From contig ONDR01000003.1 in assembly GCA_900316675.1 (NCBI GenBank), forward strand, positions 57,943 to 121,942: DNA of 64,000 bases, given 5' to 3'. The stretch's first letter is position 1. Each line of letters starts with the position of its first letter. Of this stretch, positions 38,120 to 47,869 are shown in pieces. This DNA is from an uncultured Bacteroidales bacterium (GTDB lineage Bacteria > Bacteroidota > Bacteroidia > Bacteroidales > UBA932). Made by a program: the position numbers and the translations under genes. Below the pieces are notes generated by a model. It did not search any database, was not told where the DNA came from, and saw only the letters and a list, made by a program, of their open reading frames with translations.

Positions 38120-41100
38120 ATGAGGAAGATTTTCTCCTTCTTTTGCCTGCTAATAATCATGCTGGCAGCCCCGGGCTGTGTCCGTGAGGCGCTTGAAACC
38201 CCCGAAGGACCTACCATGACCATCACGGCTACGGTAACCGATGAACCTCTTACCAAAGCAGGTTTTTCAGTACCCGCCAGTGGTGAAGGTCTTCACCTTG
38301 CCTGGCAGGCAGGTGACTGCATCCGCGTTATCAGCGGTTCCAACTCTGCCGTTTATAATATCCAGGACGGCTTTACAGATCACGTTGCCACTTTCTCCGG
38401 TCCCGAGGTTCCCGGAAGCGTCTTTGACGTAATCGCCCCCGGCACCTACGAGTCTGTCGATGACGCAGAGGCTGGCAACCTTACCCTTACCCAGAACGGC
38501 AACGGCAGCACCGCACACCTTGTATTCACTGCCAAGCTTGGAAATGTGGCAAAGGCAGATCTTCCCAATATCGTATTCTCTGACGACTGGGCCGGCAAGC
38601 ATTCCGGAACCAGCTTCAAGAGGGGAGGCATCGTCAAGTTCACCCTTACCCTTCCCCCCGCCGTCAATGCACCTAAGAAGGTGACCATGACCGGCATCGG
38701 CAACGATGTTTCCGTAAACCTTACAGGCATCTCCCTCACTTCTGAGCACGTGCTCACCGCCTACGCCCAGAGCGGCTGGGACGATGTTTCCATTGTTCCC
38801 GGTACCACCTTTACAGTAAGCGTTCTCAATGGCGACGGTTCCAGCTATGCCGCTACCAAGACCATCACCGCAGCCAAGGTCCTCAAGGCCGGCGCACAGA
38901 ACCTCATTACTGTTAACAGCGGCTTCACCGAGCAGTACTTCGCCGGCGGCGACGGTACCAAGGGCAACCCTTATCTCATTGCCAGCGCCAAGCAGCTGGA
39001 TAATATGCATGCAACTGATCCCAATACCGGAGAAACCTTCCTCAAGCATCAGGAGCGTGTATATTTCCGTTTGATTGAAGACATCGATATGGCTGACTAC
39101 CTTAGCACCCATACATGGGTTCCGCTTAACTCCCTCAGCCCGTACGATTATATCATTGACTTCGACGGTAACAACCATACCATCGACCACTTCTCTTGCG
39201 CGTTCGATGCAACCGGTCTTTCAGATCCGGCACATGCAGCCGCCAGCAAACCTTCTCTCTTTGGTCTGCTTTACGGTTCATGCTACGACCTGACCTTCAC
39301 CAATGCTACCATCACGACCAACTATGGTACCAGCGGCGTTCTGGGTGGTTACATTGGTTATAATGGCAAGAAGGCAGAGGTGTACAACGTTCACGTTAAG
39401 AACAGTACTGTTTCCAAGACCGCCAATAGCGGCGACAGTGGAATCGGAACCTTCGCAGGCCGTATCGCCTTCACCTACATGGAGTCATGCTCTGCAGAGG
39501 ATATTACCATTAACGGCTCTGGTGTAGAGTTCGTGGGCGGCCTGTTCGGCCTTGCCATGAACGATGCTTCCCGCGTCCGCAACTGCTGGACTTCAGGAAC
39601 TGTAATTGGCACCCAGAAGGTTGGTGGTATCAGCGGCGCTCTTATCAGCAGTAATTCAGAAATTATCAATTGCTACTCAATAGCTACGCTCACCTGTACC
39701 CGTTTTGCCGGCGGAATCCTTGGCGAGGCTTGTATGGACGCTAATTCAGGCGATCCCAAGCATTATACAAAGGCCACTTCCCTTAAGCCGGACAATGTAA
39801 TCCAGGGTTGCATCGCATGGCAGTCTTCATTTGCTACCGGCGATGTCCGTCCCGGACCCGTTGATTCATGGGGCTCAGGTGCCATTATCGGCCTTACCGC
39901 TACTCACAACTATCTTACCGACTGCAAGCGTAACGCTTCTTTGGATTCTCATTGGACAGAGGTAAATGGTACGACTCCTTACGATCAGGAGAATGCCAGC
40001 CCCAGTGCGGCCTTGGTAATTAACAACCCTGCGCCAAGCACAATGAAGCATTATTACCCTTATCACGGTAAGGCATACACCGGAACACTTTCAGACTGCG
40101 CCAAGTCTCTTGGCTGGAATGAAACCGTTTGGGACCTTACCGGCAGCACCCCTGTTCTTACCGGTGCCATTCAGGCTGATGGTTCTGGTGAAACACCTGT
40201 AAGCGGTGATGCCAATGTTCCGGCCGGTACCGATATGCATCGTGAATTCCCGACCAATGGTTCAACCAATACCGGTCTTACCTTCAAGGTTTCAAATATC
40301 GCATCAGGCATCAGGTACTATGAGGCCACCGGAACCTGCAATGCAAGCTGGATGGATGGCGGTAATCACAGGCAGGATCTTTATGTAGTGGATTATGACC
40401 TGACAAATACGGATTATGAGGTTAAGGTGGTTGTTGCCAATCCTTCAGCCGTTACATCCGAGGTCTTCCGTATGACCGGTGCAGTTGCCGCTATTAATGG
40501 TGGTTATGAAAAGGCCTCCATCGCTGTAAAAGGCAACATGTTCCTGAATACAGATACAGAGGAATTTGTCAAATACGCAACCGGCTATCCTTATTCTTTC
40601 CTGCCTAACAATACAATCTCCGATACCGGAGTCCGTAACTGGAAGAACGAGGGAGCCTTCTATTGCGACGGCCACCAGGGTGTACGTATCGCTTTTGATG
40701 CATACGACGGCGGCTCAACAAGCAATACAGGAGCCAATACAACCGTTAAGCCTCTCAAGTACATGAGGAACTTCTACAAGATGTGTACTGACTCCGAGGC
40801 CGGCCTTATTTCCAGCGCACCTATTCTGGATGCCAATTACATCAGGTTCGGACAAACCTTCACAACCCGCAATCCTAACGAGACCAGCAGCAGCGAAGAG
40901 CCTGCAAGACATCAGAGTGGAGCATATCCCCGTACGGCAGTAGCTATTGCTTATCCTGACGGTGTTACACCTCACCTCCTGCTCATTGTTTGCGACGGTC
41001 GATACAGCGACTCTGTGGGCGGCTATGGTATGAGCGCCCTTTGGCTTGAGCGCCTTGTAGCCAACTGCTTCGGTCCCAAGTACATGCTTAACCTGGACGG

Positions 41101-41272
41101 TGGCGGTTCCACAACCATGTGTGTGGCCGGCAAGGGTGATGAAGACACTCATGTTGTCAATTATCCTTCCGACAACAACGGAGCATCGGGCTCCAGTGGC
41201 GGTGGTACCAAACATAACCATGCCGGCGAGCGTGCCCGTGACACATTCATCGTAATTGTACCTGCAGAATAA
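38120..41272 (+). CDS. Fimbrillin-like, GLUG and NAGPA fusion lipoprotein
   Basis: A 1050-residue lipoprotein (lipobox PGC). Residues about 30-270 are fimbrillin-like (LHLAWQAGDCIRVISGSNSA; FSDDWAGKHSGTSF). The GLUG leader NPYLIASAKQLDNMHA with FDGNNHTIDHF and about five repeats reach to about residue 600. The solenoid cap LGWNETVWDLTGSTPVL ends near residue 690. From about 715 to the end is a full NAGPA domain with AAINGGYE, YPRTAVAIA and NLDGGGSTTMCV (Asn 991, Asp 993), plus NYPSD and AGERARD. So a binding or adhesin scaffold carries a phosphodiester glycosidase. The NAGPA part is more divergent in its middle than the stand-alone copy just upstream, with insertions. All three expected motif positions are kept, so activity is plausible. 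Confidence 0.82.
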   Translation: MRKIFSFFCLLIIMLAAPGCVREALETPEGPTMTITATVTDEPLTKAGFSVPASGEGLHLAWQAGDCIRVISGSNSAVYNIQDGFTDHVATFSGPEVPGSVFDVIAPGTYESVDDAEAGNLTLTQNGNGSTAHLVFTAKLGNVAKADLPNIVFSDDWAGKHSGTSFKRGGIVKFTLTLPPAVNAPKKVTMTGIGNDVSVNLTGISLTSEHVLTAYAQSGWDDVSIVPGTTFTVSVLNGDGSSYAATKTITAAKVLKAGAQNLITVNSGFTEQYFAGGDGTKGNPYLIASAKQLDNMHATDPNTGETFLKHQERVYFRLIEDIDMADYLSTHTWVPLNSLSPYDYIIDFDGNNHTIDHFSCAFDATGLSDPAHAAASKPSLFGLLYGSCYDLTFTNATITTNYGTSGVLGGYIGYNGKKAEVYNVHVKNSTVSKTANSGDSGIGTFAGRIAFTYMESCSAEDITINGSGVEFVGGLFGLAMNDASRVRNCWTSGTVIGTQKVGGISGALISSNSEIINCYSIATLTCTRFAGGILGEACMDANSGDPKHYTKATSLKPDNVIQGCIAWQSSFATGDVRPGPVDSWGSGAIIGLTATHNYLTDCKRNASLDSHWTEVNGTTPYDQENASPSAALVINNPAPSTMKHYYPYHGKAYTGTLSDCAKSLGWNETVWDLTGSTPVLTGAIQADGSGETPVSGDANVPAGTDMHREFPTNGSTNTGLTFKVSNIASGIRYYEATGTCNASWMDGGNHRQDLYVVDYDLTNTDYEVKVVVANPSAVTSEVFRMTGAVAAINGGYEKASIAVKGNMFLNTDTEEFVKYATGYPYSFLPNNTISDTGVRNWKNEGAFYCDGHQGVRIAFDAYDGGSTSNTGANTTVKPLKYMRNFYKMCTDSEAGLISSAPILDANYIRFGQTFTTRNPNETSSSEEPARHQSGAYPRTAVAIAYPDGVTPHLLLIVCDGRYSDSVGGYGMSALWLERLVANCFGPKYMLNLDGGGSTTMCVAGKGDEDTHVVNYPSDNNGASGSSGGGTKHNHAGERARDTFIVIVPAE

Positions 41273-41297
41273 AAACAACTCAGAAAAATAGAAGAAT

Positions 41298-41465
41298 ATG
41301 AAAACCAAGGATCTATACATCGCACCCAGCGTAGAGCTTGTAAAACTCTCAATCTCCGGAATTATCATGACCTCCGGTATTGATGACTACAATGACAACC
41401 CCATCTTCGGAGCACCGGACATGGACGATACCCTTATGGACATCGACGACGTATTATTCATCTAG
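41298..41465 (+). CDS. Short acidic peptide, first of three before GLUG lipoproteins
   Basis: A 55-residue frame begins MKTKDLYIAPSVELVKLSIS and ends MDIDDVLFI; the stop lies 17 bases before the next lipoprotein gene. It has no signal peptide. The N-terminal half carries the pattern Y-x-A-P-x-x-E-x-x-x-L and the C-terminal half is rich in Asp with a hydrophobic end. The peptide encoded at 47708 shares both halves, and the one at 44745 shares the first. Similar tiny genes with a 'Y-x-A-P-x-x-E' start are common beside surface lipoprotein genes in Bacteroidales, to my knowledge without known function. Conservation across three cassettes supports translation. Confidence 0.65.
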   Translation: MKTKDLYIAPSVELVKLSISGIIMTSGIDDYNDNPIFGAPDMDDTLMDIDDVLFI

Positions 41466-41482
41466 TTTAATATTCCAGTGCT

Positions 41483-44400
41483 ATGAAAATGTCCGCATTT
41501 TTATCCGTTTTGCTGGTAGCTTTGACCGCCTGCAGCGTAGAGGAGCCTTTTTCTCCCTCTGATGCTCAGGACGGCAAGAAAGTGACCATTCGCGTAAGCC
41601 TGCCGGAAGATCCTTACACCAAGGTGGATTTTACCGCCGATGAAGGCAAGCTTAAGCTGGCCTGGAACCCGAGTGACTGCATCCGCGTCATTTCCGGAAC
41701 TAACTCGCAAGTTTTTACCATTTCCAATATTATTTCGGACCACGAGGCTGAGTTCGTCGGCACCGCGGTTCCCGGAACCTCATTCGACGTCCTCTACCCT
41801 GGTACATATACCAGCGTAGAGGAGGCAGAGGCCGACACCTCTACCCCCGTCCAGGATGGAAACGGTTCTACCGCTCACCTTCGCTACAAAGCGTTGCTCA
41901 GCGGTGTGGATACTTATACGGACTTCGCCTTCAACAGCACCTGGGCCAGCGCCCACGGCGGCTCCCTCAAGCAGGCCGCTGCAGTCAAACTGCAGGCCAC
42001 CCTGCCTTCAGGCGTTACCGCTATCAAGAAGGCATCGCTCCGCCTTGGCGGAAAGGATTATACCATTCCTTTCACCGGTGTCGATGTTTCTGCTTCAGAG
42101 CAGAAAGTTACTGCCTTTATGATGGTGGGTTGGGACGATATCGCCTTGCCCGCAGGCTCTTCAATTCCCGTTTATGTAACGGACAACAGCGATGAGGTTT
42201 ATTCTGCAGCCCTGTCCATCCCTGTAGCCAAGACCGTTCTTGGCGGCAAGATGAACTCCATGGTCAACGTGAACCTCACCCTTCAGGACTTCGTTGCCGG
42301 AGACGGATCAGAAGAGAACCCTTACATCATCGCTAATGCAAGACAGCTGAACAATATGCATAGTGCCGCAGTTGCGGACCAGATTACGTATTTCAAACTT
42401 ATGGGAGATGTTAACGCTTCTTCCATAACCAACTGGACCCCGCTTAACGCTTCAGGCACTTTTAACAAGGGTATTTTCTTTGACGGCTGCGGCTATACCA
42501 TCAGTGGCCTTAAGAGTTCAGGCGTTTCTTATGCCAGCTTTGCCGGAGTGCTTTACGGAACAATGCAGAACGTAACCTTCAGTGGAGCTACCATCAGTGC
42601 TACAAGCAAGTGCGGTGTAGTTGCCGGCTTCCTTGGTACTACCCAGGCCGATTATTCCCGCGTTGCAACCTGCATCAATGTAACTGTCGAGGATTCAGAA
42701 GTTACAAGTTCCTCTGCCGCCGGTGGCTTTGCCGGTCATGTACGCGGCAAGGGTGGAATCACCGGCTGTACGGTTAAGAATACTACCATAAACGGAACCA
42801 GCCACCTTGGTGGTTTTGCTGCTATTGCCGACATCTCAGGAATAGACAAATACGAGGTTCCTGCAATCTTCACATCCTGCGTTGTAGAGGATGTTACCCT
42901 GAATCAGAATCTCTCCTCTGCTAGCACCGCAATTTATACCGGTGGCTTTATTGGCGAATCTTATCAGGCACATTCATTTATCGACTGCCAGGTTAAAGGC
43001 ACAACAATCACGGCAACCAAAGCTGCAGTAGGCAATGTCGGTGGCTTTGTCGGTTTTACCGGTTATGCCGGAGCGAACTTCTCTGGTTGCGTGGTTGACA
43101 ATACAACCACCGTTACGGCCAAAGCTTCAAATGTGGGCGGTTTTGTAGGCTATGCAACAGTGTCAGATGCCTATAATAACTGTACTACTGCAGCAACTGT
43201 TTTTGACGAGGGTAGCTATGCCGGAGGCTTTGCAGGTTATGCCAGCGGTTCTGCAGCATTCTCAAAATGCTCTGCAACCGGCAACGTCAGCGGCCAGCGC
43301 TTTACCGCCGGCTTCGTGGGTGTTGCAGAGAACGCTTCCTTCACGGATTGCTATTACAGCGGTGGAACCGTTACGGCCAATACCACTAATGCTAATTCAA
43401 GATGTGGCGGTTTTGCGGGCAGTGCCCTTAAAGGCCTAACCTTCCAGGGTTGCTATGTTTCCAATGCATCGATCACCGCAACCGGCGCCGGCCGCATTGG
43501 CGGCTTCGCAGGCCAGTTGGGCAACGGCACAGCAGGTGGTGACAATGTAACGACCAGCCAGTGCCATGTGGTGAATACCAACATTGCCGGTGCTATCAAT
43601 ACCGGTGGCTTTGTGGGTGTCCAGTACGAAACCGTTACCAGCAGCTATGTTGCCGGTGGTTCCGTAACTGCTAATGGCAATGATTGCGGCGGTTTCTCCG
43701 GTTTTGTCCAGAACGCCGATCTTACTAATTGTTATACTACAGCCAATGTCAACGGCGGAAGCTATACAGCTGTTGGCGGAATGGTTGGCATTACTTATAC
43801 ATCAAACGTTTCCTATTGCTTTACGGCAGGTGATATTAGCGGCAGCAACGCGGGCGCTTTTGTAGGTCAGTGCGCCCAGCAAGGCACCAGTCCGGTTGCC
43901 TCTCTCTCCTCCTGTATTGGCTGGCACGCTAGCCTGCCGTTCTGCAATAGTAATACCGTTGGTGCTTCAATCACCAACTGCTATGCAGGCGTCGATGGTA
44001 CTGTAACTTCCCAGGCTCAGGCGCAGACATGGCCTACAGCTGTTTGGGATTTCAGTGGCGCGCTTCCTACGCTTCTTGAAAAGCCCCGTCGCATCAATGC
44101 AATCTTTGTTGGCGACAGTATCACCTGGCAGTGGGCGAACAATTCCAGCACATTTGCTTCCAGCAAGCTTAAGATACCGTTCAACTCGGCATATATGACA
44201 GAAAACGGAAGCAACATTGTTTGTAAGTTCCACCCTGGTTTCTTCAGTGGCAATGGCTACATAGACAAGGGAATCAGCGGTCAGAATACTACCCAGATGC
44301 TCGCCCGTTTCCAGAAAGACGTGGTTGCACTTAATCCTGTAGTAGTTGTAATCATGGGTGGTACCAACGACCTTGCACAGGGCTTCGATAAAGAGACAAT

Positions 44401-44725
44401 TGTAAACAACATAGGATCCATGGCCCAGATGGCCAAGGACGCAGGCATCAAAGTGGTGCTCTGCTCAGTTACACCAAATAATGATACCTATTCAAAACTA
44501 AATCCAAAGAACAAGGGTGGTCATATTATTACCCTAAACGGAATGATTCAGGACCTTGTAGCTGCAAAGGGTTACACTTATTGCGACTACTGGACTTCTC
44601 TGGTAGCCAGCGACGGTCTGGCCCTTAAAGAGGAGTATCGTCTTTACGACAATCTCCATCCCGGTCCCGACGGCTACGATGTGATGGAGCCTATCATTAA
44701 GTCTATCATTAACGGATTATTGTAA
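41483..44725 (+). CDS. Fimbrillin-like, GLUG (14 repeats) and SGNH-hydrolase fusion lipoprotein
   Basis: A 1080-residue lipoprotein (lipobox TAC). A fimbrillin-like domain occupies about 30-265 (LKLAWNPSDCIRVISGTNSQ; FNSTWASAHGGSL). The GLUG leader (NPYIIANARQLNNMHS) and about 14 repeats run to about 845, the longest array here. The cap reads WPTAVWDFSGALPTLL. The last 210 residues are an SGNH/GDSL esterase: FVGDSITW carries the Ser, GISGQNTTQML and GGTNDL the Gly and Asn oxyanion residues, and DNLHPGPDGY the Asp-His pair. All four blocks are intact, so deacetylation or de-esterification of a glycan bound by the solenoid is likely. The natural ester is unknown. Confidence 0.85.
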   Translation: MKMSAFLSVLLVALTACSVEEPFSPSDAQDGKKVTIRVSLPEDPYTKVDFTADEGKLKLAWNPSDCIRVISGTNSQVFTISNIISDHEAEFVGTAVPGTSFDVLYPGTYTSVEEAEADTSTPVQDGNGSTAHLRYKALLSGVDTYTDFAFNSTWASAHGGSLKQAAAVKLQATLPSGVTAIKKASLRLGGKDYTIPFTGVDVSASEQKVTAFMMVGWDDIALPAGSSIPVYVTDNSDEVYSAALSIPVAKTVLGGKMNSMVNVNLTLQDFVAGDGSEENPYIIANARQLNNMHSAAVADQITYFKLMGDVNASSITNWTPLNASGTFNKGIFFDGCGYTISGLKSSGVSYASFAGVLYGTMQNVTFSGATISATSKCGVVAGFLGTTQADYSRVATCINVTVEDSEVTSSSAAGGFAGHVRGKGGITGCTVKNTTINGTSHLGGFAAIADISGIDKYEVPAIFTSCVVEDVTLNQNLSSASTAIYTGGFIGESYQAHSFIDCQVKGTTITATKAAVGNVGGFVGFTGYAGANFSGCVVDNTTTVTAKASNVGGFVGYATVSDAYNNCTTAATVFDEGSYAGGFAGYASGSAAFSKCSATGNVSGQRFTAGFVGVAENASFTDCYYSGGTVTANTTNANSRCGGFAGSALKGLTFQGCYVSNASITATGAGRIGGFAGQLGNGTAGGDNVTTSQCHVVNTNIAGAINTGGFVGVQYETVTSSYVAGGSVTANGNDCGGFSGFVQNADLTNCYTTANVNGGSYTAVGGMVGITYTSNVSYCFTAGDISGSNAGAFVGQCAQQGTSPVASLSSCIGWHASLPFCNSNTVGASITNCYAGVDGTVTSQAQAQTWPTAVWDFSGALPTLLEKPRRINAIFVGDSITWQWANNSSTFASSKLKIPFNSAYMTENGSNIVCKFHPGFFSGNGYIDKGISGQNTTQMLARFQKDVVALNPVVVVIMGGTNDLAQGFDKETIVNNIGSMAQMAKDAGIKVVLCSVTPNNDTYSKLNPKNKGGHIITLNGMIQDLVAAKGYTYCDYWTSLVASDGLALKEEYRLYDNLHPGPDGYDVMEPIIKSIINGLL

Positions 44726-44744
44726 TAGTTAAAACCAACTGACT

Positions 44745-44870
44745 ATGGAAAAGGTTGTAAAAAAGTCAGCGTACGAAACGCCGCAGACAGACATTGTCTT
44801 GATTCAGACGGAAAGGTGTATTGCCCTCTCGGACATGGATAAGAACACCATTTTCGAAGAAACTTTTTAG
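44745..44870 (+). CDS. Short peptide, second of three before GLUG lipoproteins
   Basis: A 41-residue frame, MEKVVKKSAYETPQTDIVLI to EETF, fills most of the gap between two large lipoprotein genes and ends 12 bases before the next start; its stop directly precedes the GGAGG site of that gene. It shares with its neighbours an N-terminal Lys-rich start, a Y-x-(A/T)-P segment, I-V-L-I followed by ERCIALSD (compare LEQCIAQSG in the third peptide), and an acidic-hydrophobic end. It has no signal peptide. Function unknown. Confidence 0.6.
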   Translation: MEKVVKKSAYETPQTDIVLIQTERCIALSDMDKNTIFEETF

Positions 44871-44882
44871 GAGGAAGAAGCT

Positions 44883-47663
44883 ATGAAAAAGATTTTTAAA
44901 GTAAGCCTTGCCCTCCTGGCAACACTGTCTCTCTCTGTTTCATGTAACAAAGAGATTAACGGAATTGAAGACGACAATACTATTACTGAGCAGCGGGGAA
45001 TCCCTGTAACTATTACGGCCTCTCTTTCAGGAGAGCTTACAAAGGTTGCTCTAACTCAGGATCCTGATAATGCTGATGGTGCAGTGAAACTCACCTGGGC
45101 TGCCGGTGATAAGATTCGTGTTGCTTCTCATGCGGATCCAACAAAATTTTCAGAGTTAACACTTTCTTCTGGCGCGGAAGATAAGACAGCTGAATTCAGT
45201 GGTGAATTAGCATCTGGTGTGGTTGCTCCTTATGACATCAGTTATAACTCTGCCGGTTCTTCATACAATTATGCCGAGCAGACCCAGAGCGCAGATGCCA
45301 ATACTGCCCATCTTAAGTACATTGCTACGCTTTCCGGCGTAAATGCGTACGAGAATGTTGATTTCACGGAAGCGTGGGCAAATGCGCATGGTAATGGTAC
45401 TTTCGTTCGTTCCAGCGTGCTTCGCCTTCGCGCAAACCTTCCTGCCGGAGTTGCCGCTACTGTGAAGTCAGTTATAATCAGGGCTTCCGAGAATTGGGTA
45501 GATGGGGGCAATCAAATTAAGGTAAATATTACTACACCTGGTGATGCCGGTTCCGATGGTATCATCAACGTATATGCAACCCTTCCTGCTTCTGCTTCTA
45601 CTCTTTCTGCCGATGCGACCATGGAGTTCATTTTTGAGACTCCTGAACACGATTATCTTCGTCAGCTGACAAAAGAGGATATTGGCGGTAAGACCTTTGA
45701 GATGGGTAAAGTAAACGCCATTAAACTCAATTGCAACACCGTTGGGTCTAATGTTGTTTACGACGATTTTGCAGGAGGTACTGGCGTAGATGGCGACCCT
45801 TGGCTTATAAGCAATCCTCGCCAGATGGTGAAAATAAAAGACAAGCTTAAGGCCGGTGAAACAAAATATTTCAAGCTGATCGATGACATTGACATGGCCG
45901 GAGTATCATGGGTCTCTCTTAATAATTCCGGTAGCTTTAACAAGTACATTAATCTTGATGGTGACAATCATACCATTAGCAATTTGACTTGTAATTCTGG
46001 TAGCTATCCTTCTTTGATTGGTGTTCTTTATGGCACAGTATCTAATTTGACAATAGATCACGCCACAATTTCTTCCAGCGCATCTGTAAACCAACATGCT
46101 GGTGTTTTGGCGGGTTATATTGGCGCAACTAATCATTTATCTGTGAATTGTCTTGTTTCCAATGTAACTATAAGTAATTCGACGGTATCGGTAGAAGGTG
46201 CTTCCCGTCGTGCTGGAGGCTTGGCTGCATTTGTTTCCCAAGTTGAAGCTCCTGCTGCCATTACTATCTCTAACGTTACGGTTAAGACAAGTTCAGTAAC
46301 TGCCAAATATTTAAATGCTGGAGGTCTTGTTGCTGAAGTTACTGGTGTTGCGACATTCTCTGATTGTCATGTTCAAGGCACAGGAGTAACTATTAGTGAG
46401 CAATCAAAGAATGATGTTTCTGCGGGTGGCCTTATTGGCATAGTTAGTTCAGCTGCCACTTTTTCTGGGTGCACTGTAGAAAAAGCATCCCCTTCGACGC
46501 CTACTTCAATAAATGCACCTGCATATGTGTCCGCAAATAGTAAATATGTATATCTTGGTGGTTTAGTCGGTAGAGTAGATGATGTGGCCGCAACCTTTAA
46601 CGATTGTAGTGTTTCAAACGTTAGTGTTTCTCTTAAAGGTACCGCCGCTAATAATAATTTTCGCTATACAGGTGGCGTAATGGGATACATAGGAAAATCG
46701 GTTTCGGTGGGTAATACTATTGGATGTTCTGTTATATCGCCGACTATTTCAGGGGCAGTACATTACACTGGTGGCTTTGTTGGTTATTTGGATGGTGGTT
46801 CTATTAAAAACTGTACGGCATCCTCATCTGTAACTGTTACTGGTGCTAGTTCGGTTGGAGGTTTTGTAGGTATGGTTAATAGTGGAACGTTGGAAAATAA
46901 CACAACATCCCTAAATGTGTCTGGTGCTGGAAATGTAGGCGGTTTTGCTGGACAAACAGCGGGAGGAACAATAAAGAAATGTAGTGCAACGGGAACTGTA
47001 ACTGCGTCTGGAAATGTTGCTGGTGGTTTTATTGGTTATATTAATGGAAACACAACCGTAGAGGATTCATATGCTACAGGTAATCTGTCTGGAAAAACAA
47101 GGAAAAGAGGCGGCATAGTAGGATATGTTGAATCTGGTACAGTTAGAATTGAACGGTGTTATGCAACAAGTAACATAAGTGCAAACTTTGAGTTAGGTGG
47201 CATAGTAGGATATGTTGGAGTTACTACTTTTACCATGAATGATTGTGCTGCATGGAATGGATCTATCACAGCAAGTAATCGAAATTATAATAACTGGAGT
47301 TCGGGAGCAGTTATCGGTATTACTCATCCCAACTGCCACGCAAGTAACAACTTCCGCAATCCCAATATGACCTTAACTGTCTGGTGGGTTCCTGATGCGG
47401 ATTATGATCATCCAGATATTGATGGCACTACTCATCCGTTAGTTCAGTGCAGTCAGACTACGCCGTTTACATTTGCTGAAGCAACGGCCACCAGTATCAG
47501 TGCTGGTAGCAGCAATGCAGATGCTGGCCGTTGGGCATACCACGGCAAGCATAGCTCAACGAACAGACTTTCCACCCTTGCTTCCACAGCAAAGGCTAGC
47601 GGTGGACTCGGCTGGAGCAGCGAAGTTTGGGACTTTACCGGTGATCTTCCGACCCTGAAATAA
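44883..47663 (+). CDS. Fimbrillin-like plus GLUG-repeat lipoprotein (12 repeats), AT-rich
   Basis: A 926-residue lipoprotein (lipobox VSC) with a strong GGAGGAAG ribosome-binding site. A fimbrillin-like domain spans about 35-295 (VKLTWAAGDKIRVASHAD; FTEAWANAHGNGTF). The GLUG leader (DPWLISNPRQMVKIKD; LDGDNHTISNL) is followed by about 12 repeats and the cap GLGWSSEVWDFTGDLPTLK at the very end. The stretch from about 45960 to 47330 is markedly richer in A and T than neighbouring genes (two lines I counted gave 26 and 22 GC of 60, against 35 of 60 in the second GLUG protein). Its codon choice also differs (TTT, AAT and GGA more frequent). Recent acquisition or recombination of the repeat array is possible. 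Binding role inferred. Confidence 0.78.
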   Translation: MKKIFKVSLALLATLSLSVSCNKEINGIEDDNTITEQRGIPVTITASLSGELTKVALTQDPDNADGAVKLTWAAGDKIRVASHADPTKFSELTLSSGAEDKTAEFSGELASGVVAPYDISYNSAGSSYNYAEQTQSADANTAHLKYIATLSGVNAYENVDFTEAWANAHGNGTFVRSSVLRLRANLPAGVAATVKSVIIRASENWVDGGNQIKVNITTPGDAGSDGIINVYATLPASASTLSADATMEFIFETPEHDYLRQLTKEDIGGKTFEMGKVNAIKLNCNTVGSNVVYDDFAGGTGVDGDPWLISNPRQMVKIKDKLKAGETKYFKLIDDIDMAGVSWVSLNNSGSFNKYINLDGDNHTISNLTCNSGSYPSLIGVLYGTVSNLTIDHATISSSASVNQHAGVLAGYIGATNHLSVNCLVSNVTISNSTVSVEGASRRAGGLAAFVSQVEAPAAITISNVTVKTSSVTAKYLNAGGLVAEVTGVATFSDCHVQGTGVTISEQSKNDVSAGGLIGIVSSAATFSGCTVEKASPSTPTSINAPAYVSANSKYVYLGGLVGRVDDVAATFNDCSVSNVSVSLKGTAANNNFRYTGGVMGYIGKSVSVGNTIGCSVISPTISGAVHYTGGFVGYLDGGSIKNCTASSSVTVTGASSVGGFVGMVNSGTLENNTTSLNVSGAGNVGGFAGQTAGGTIKKCSATGTVTASGNVAGGFIGYINGNTTVEDSYATGNLSGKTRKRGGIVGYVESGTVRIERCYATSNISANFELGGIVGYVGVTTFTMNDCAAWNGSITASNRNYNNWSSGAVIGITHPNCHASNNFRNPNMTLTVWWVPDADYDHPDIDGTTHPLVQCSQTTPFTFAEATATSISAGSSNADAGRWAYHGKHSSTNRLSTLASTAKASGGLGWSSEVWDFTGDLPTLK

Positions 47664-47707
47664 TTGTGTGTAATAAAGACTTTTCACTACTTATAAATAG
47701 AGTTTAG

Positions 47708-47869
47708 ACCTATTTTGCTCCCGAAGCGGAGGAAATTAAGCTCCATCTGGAGCAGTGCATCGCCCAGTCCGGCGGAGAAGGAAACTTGGACGACTTTGGC
47801 AACAACGATCTGTTGGACGAATTCACGTCAGGTGCTCCGATTTTCGATGATGTTGACATTCTTTTCTAA
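47708..47869 (+). pseudogene. Short acidic peptide, third of the set, start codon missing
   Basis: The frame TYFAPEAEEIKLHLEQCIAQ... ending PIFDDVDILF is clearly a relative of the peptide at 41298 (Y-x-A-P-x-x-E start; D-D-V/I-L-F end). It is open for 53 codons, but an in-frame TAG lies immediately upstream (47705-47707), and no ATG, GTG or TTG occurs in frame before the conserved part. The expected M-K-K-type beginning has therefore been lost, or translation starts at an unusual codon. The stop TAA overlaps the A of an ATG that belongs to the next frame. Either a recently broken gene or a case of non-standard initiation. Confidence 0.55.
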
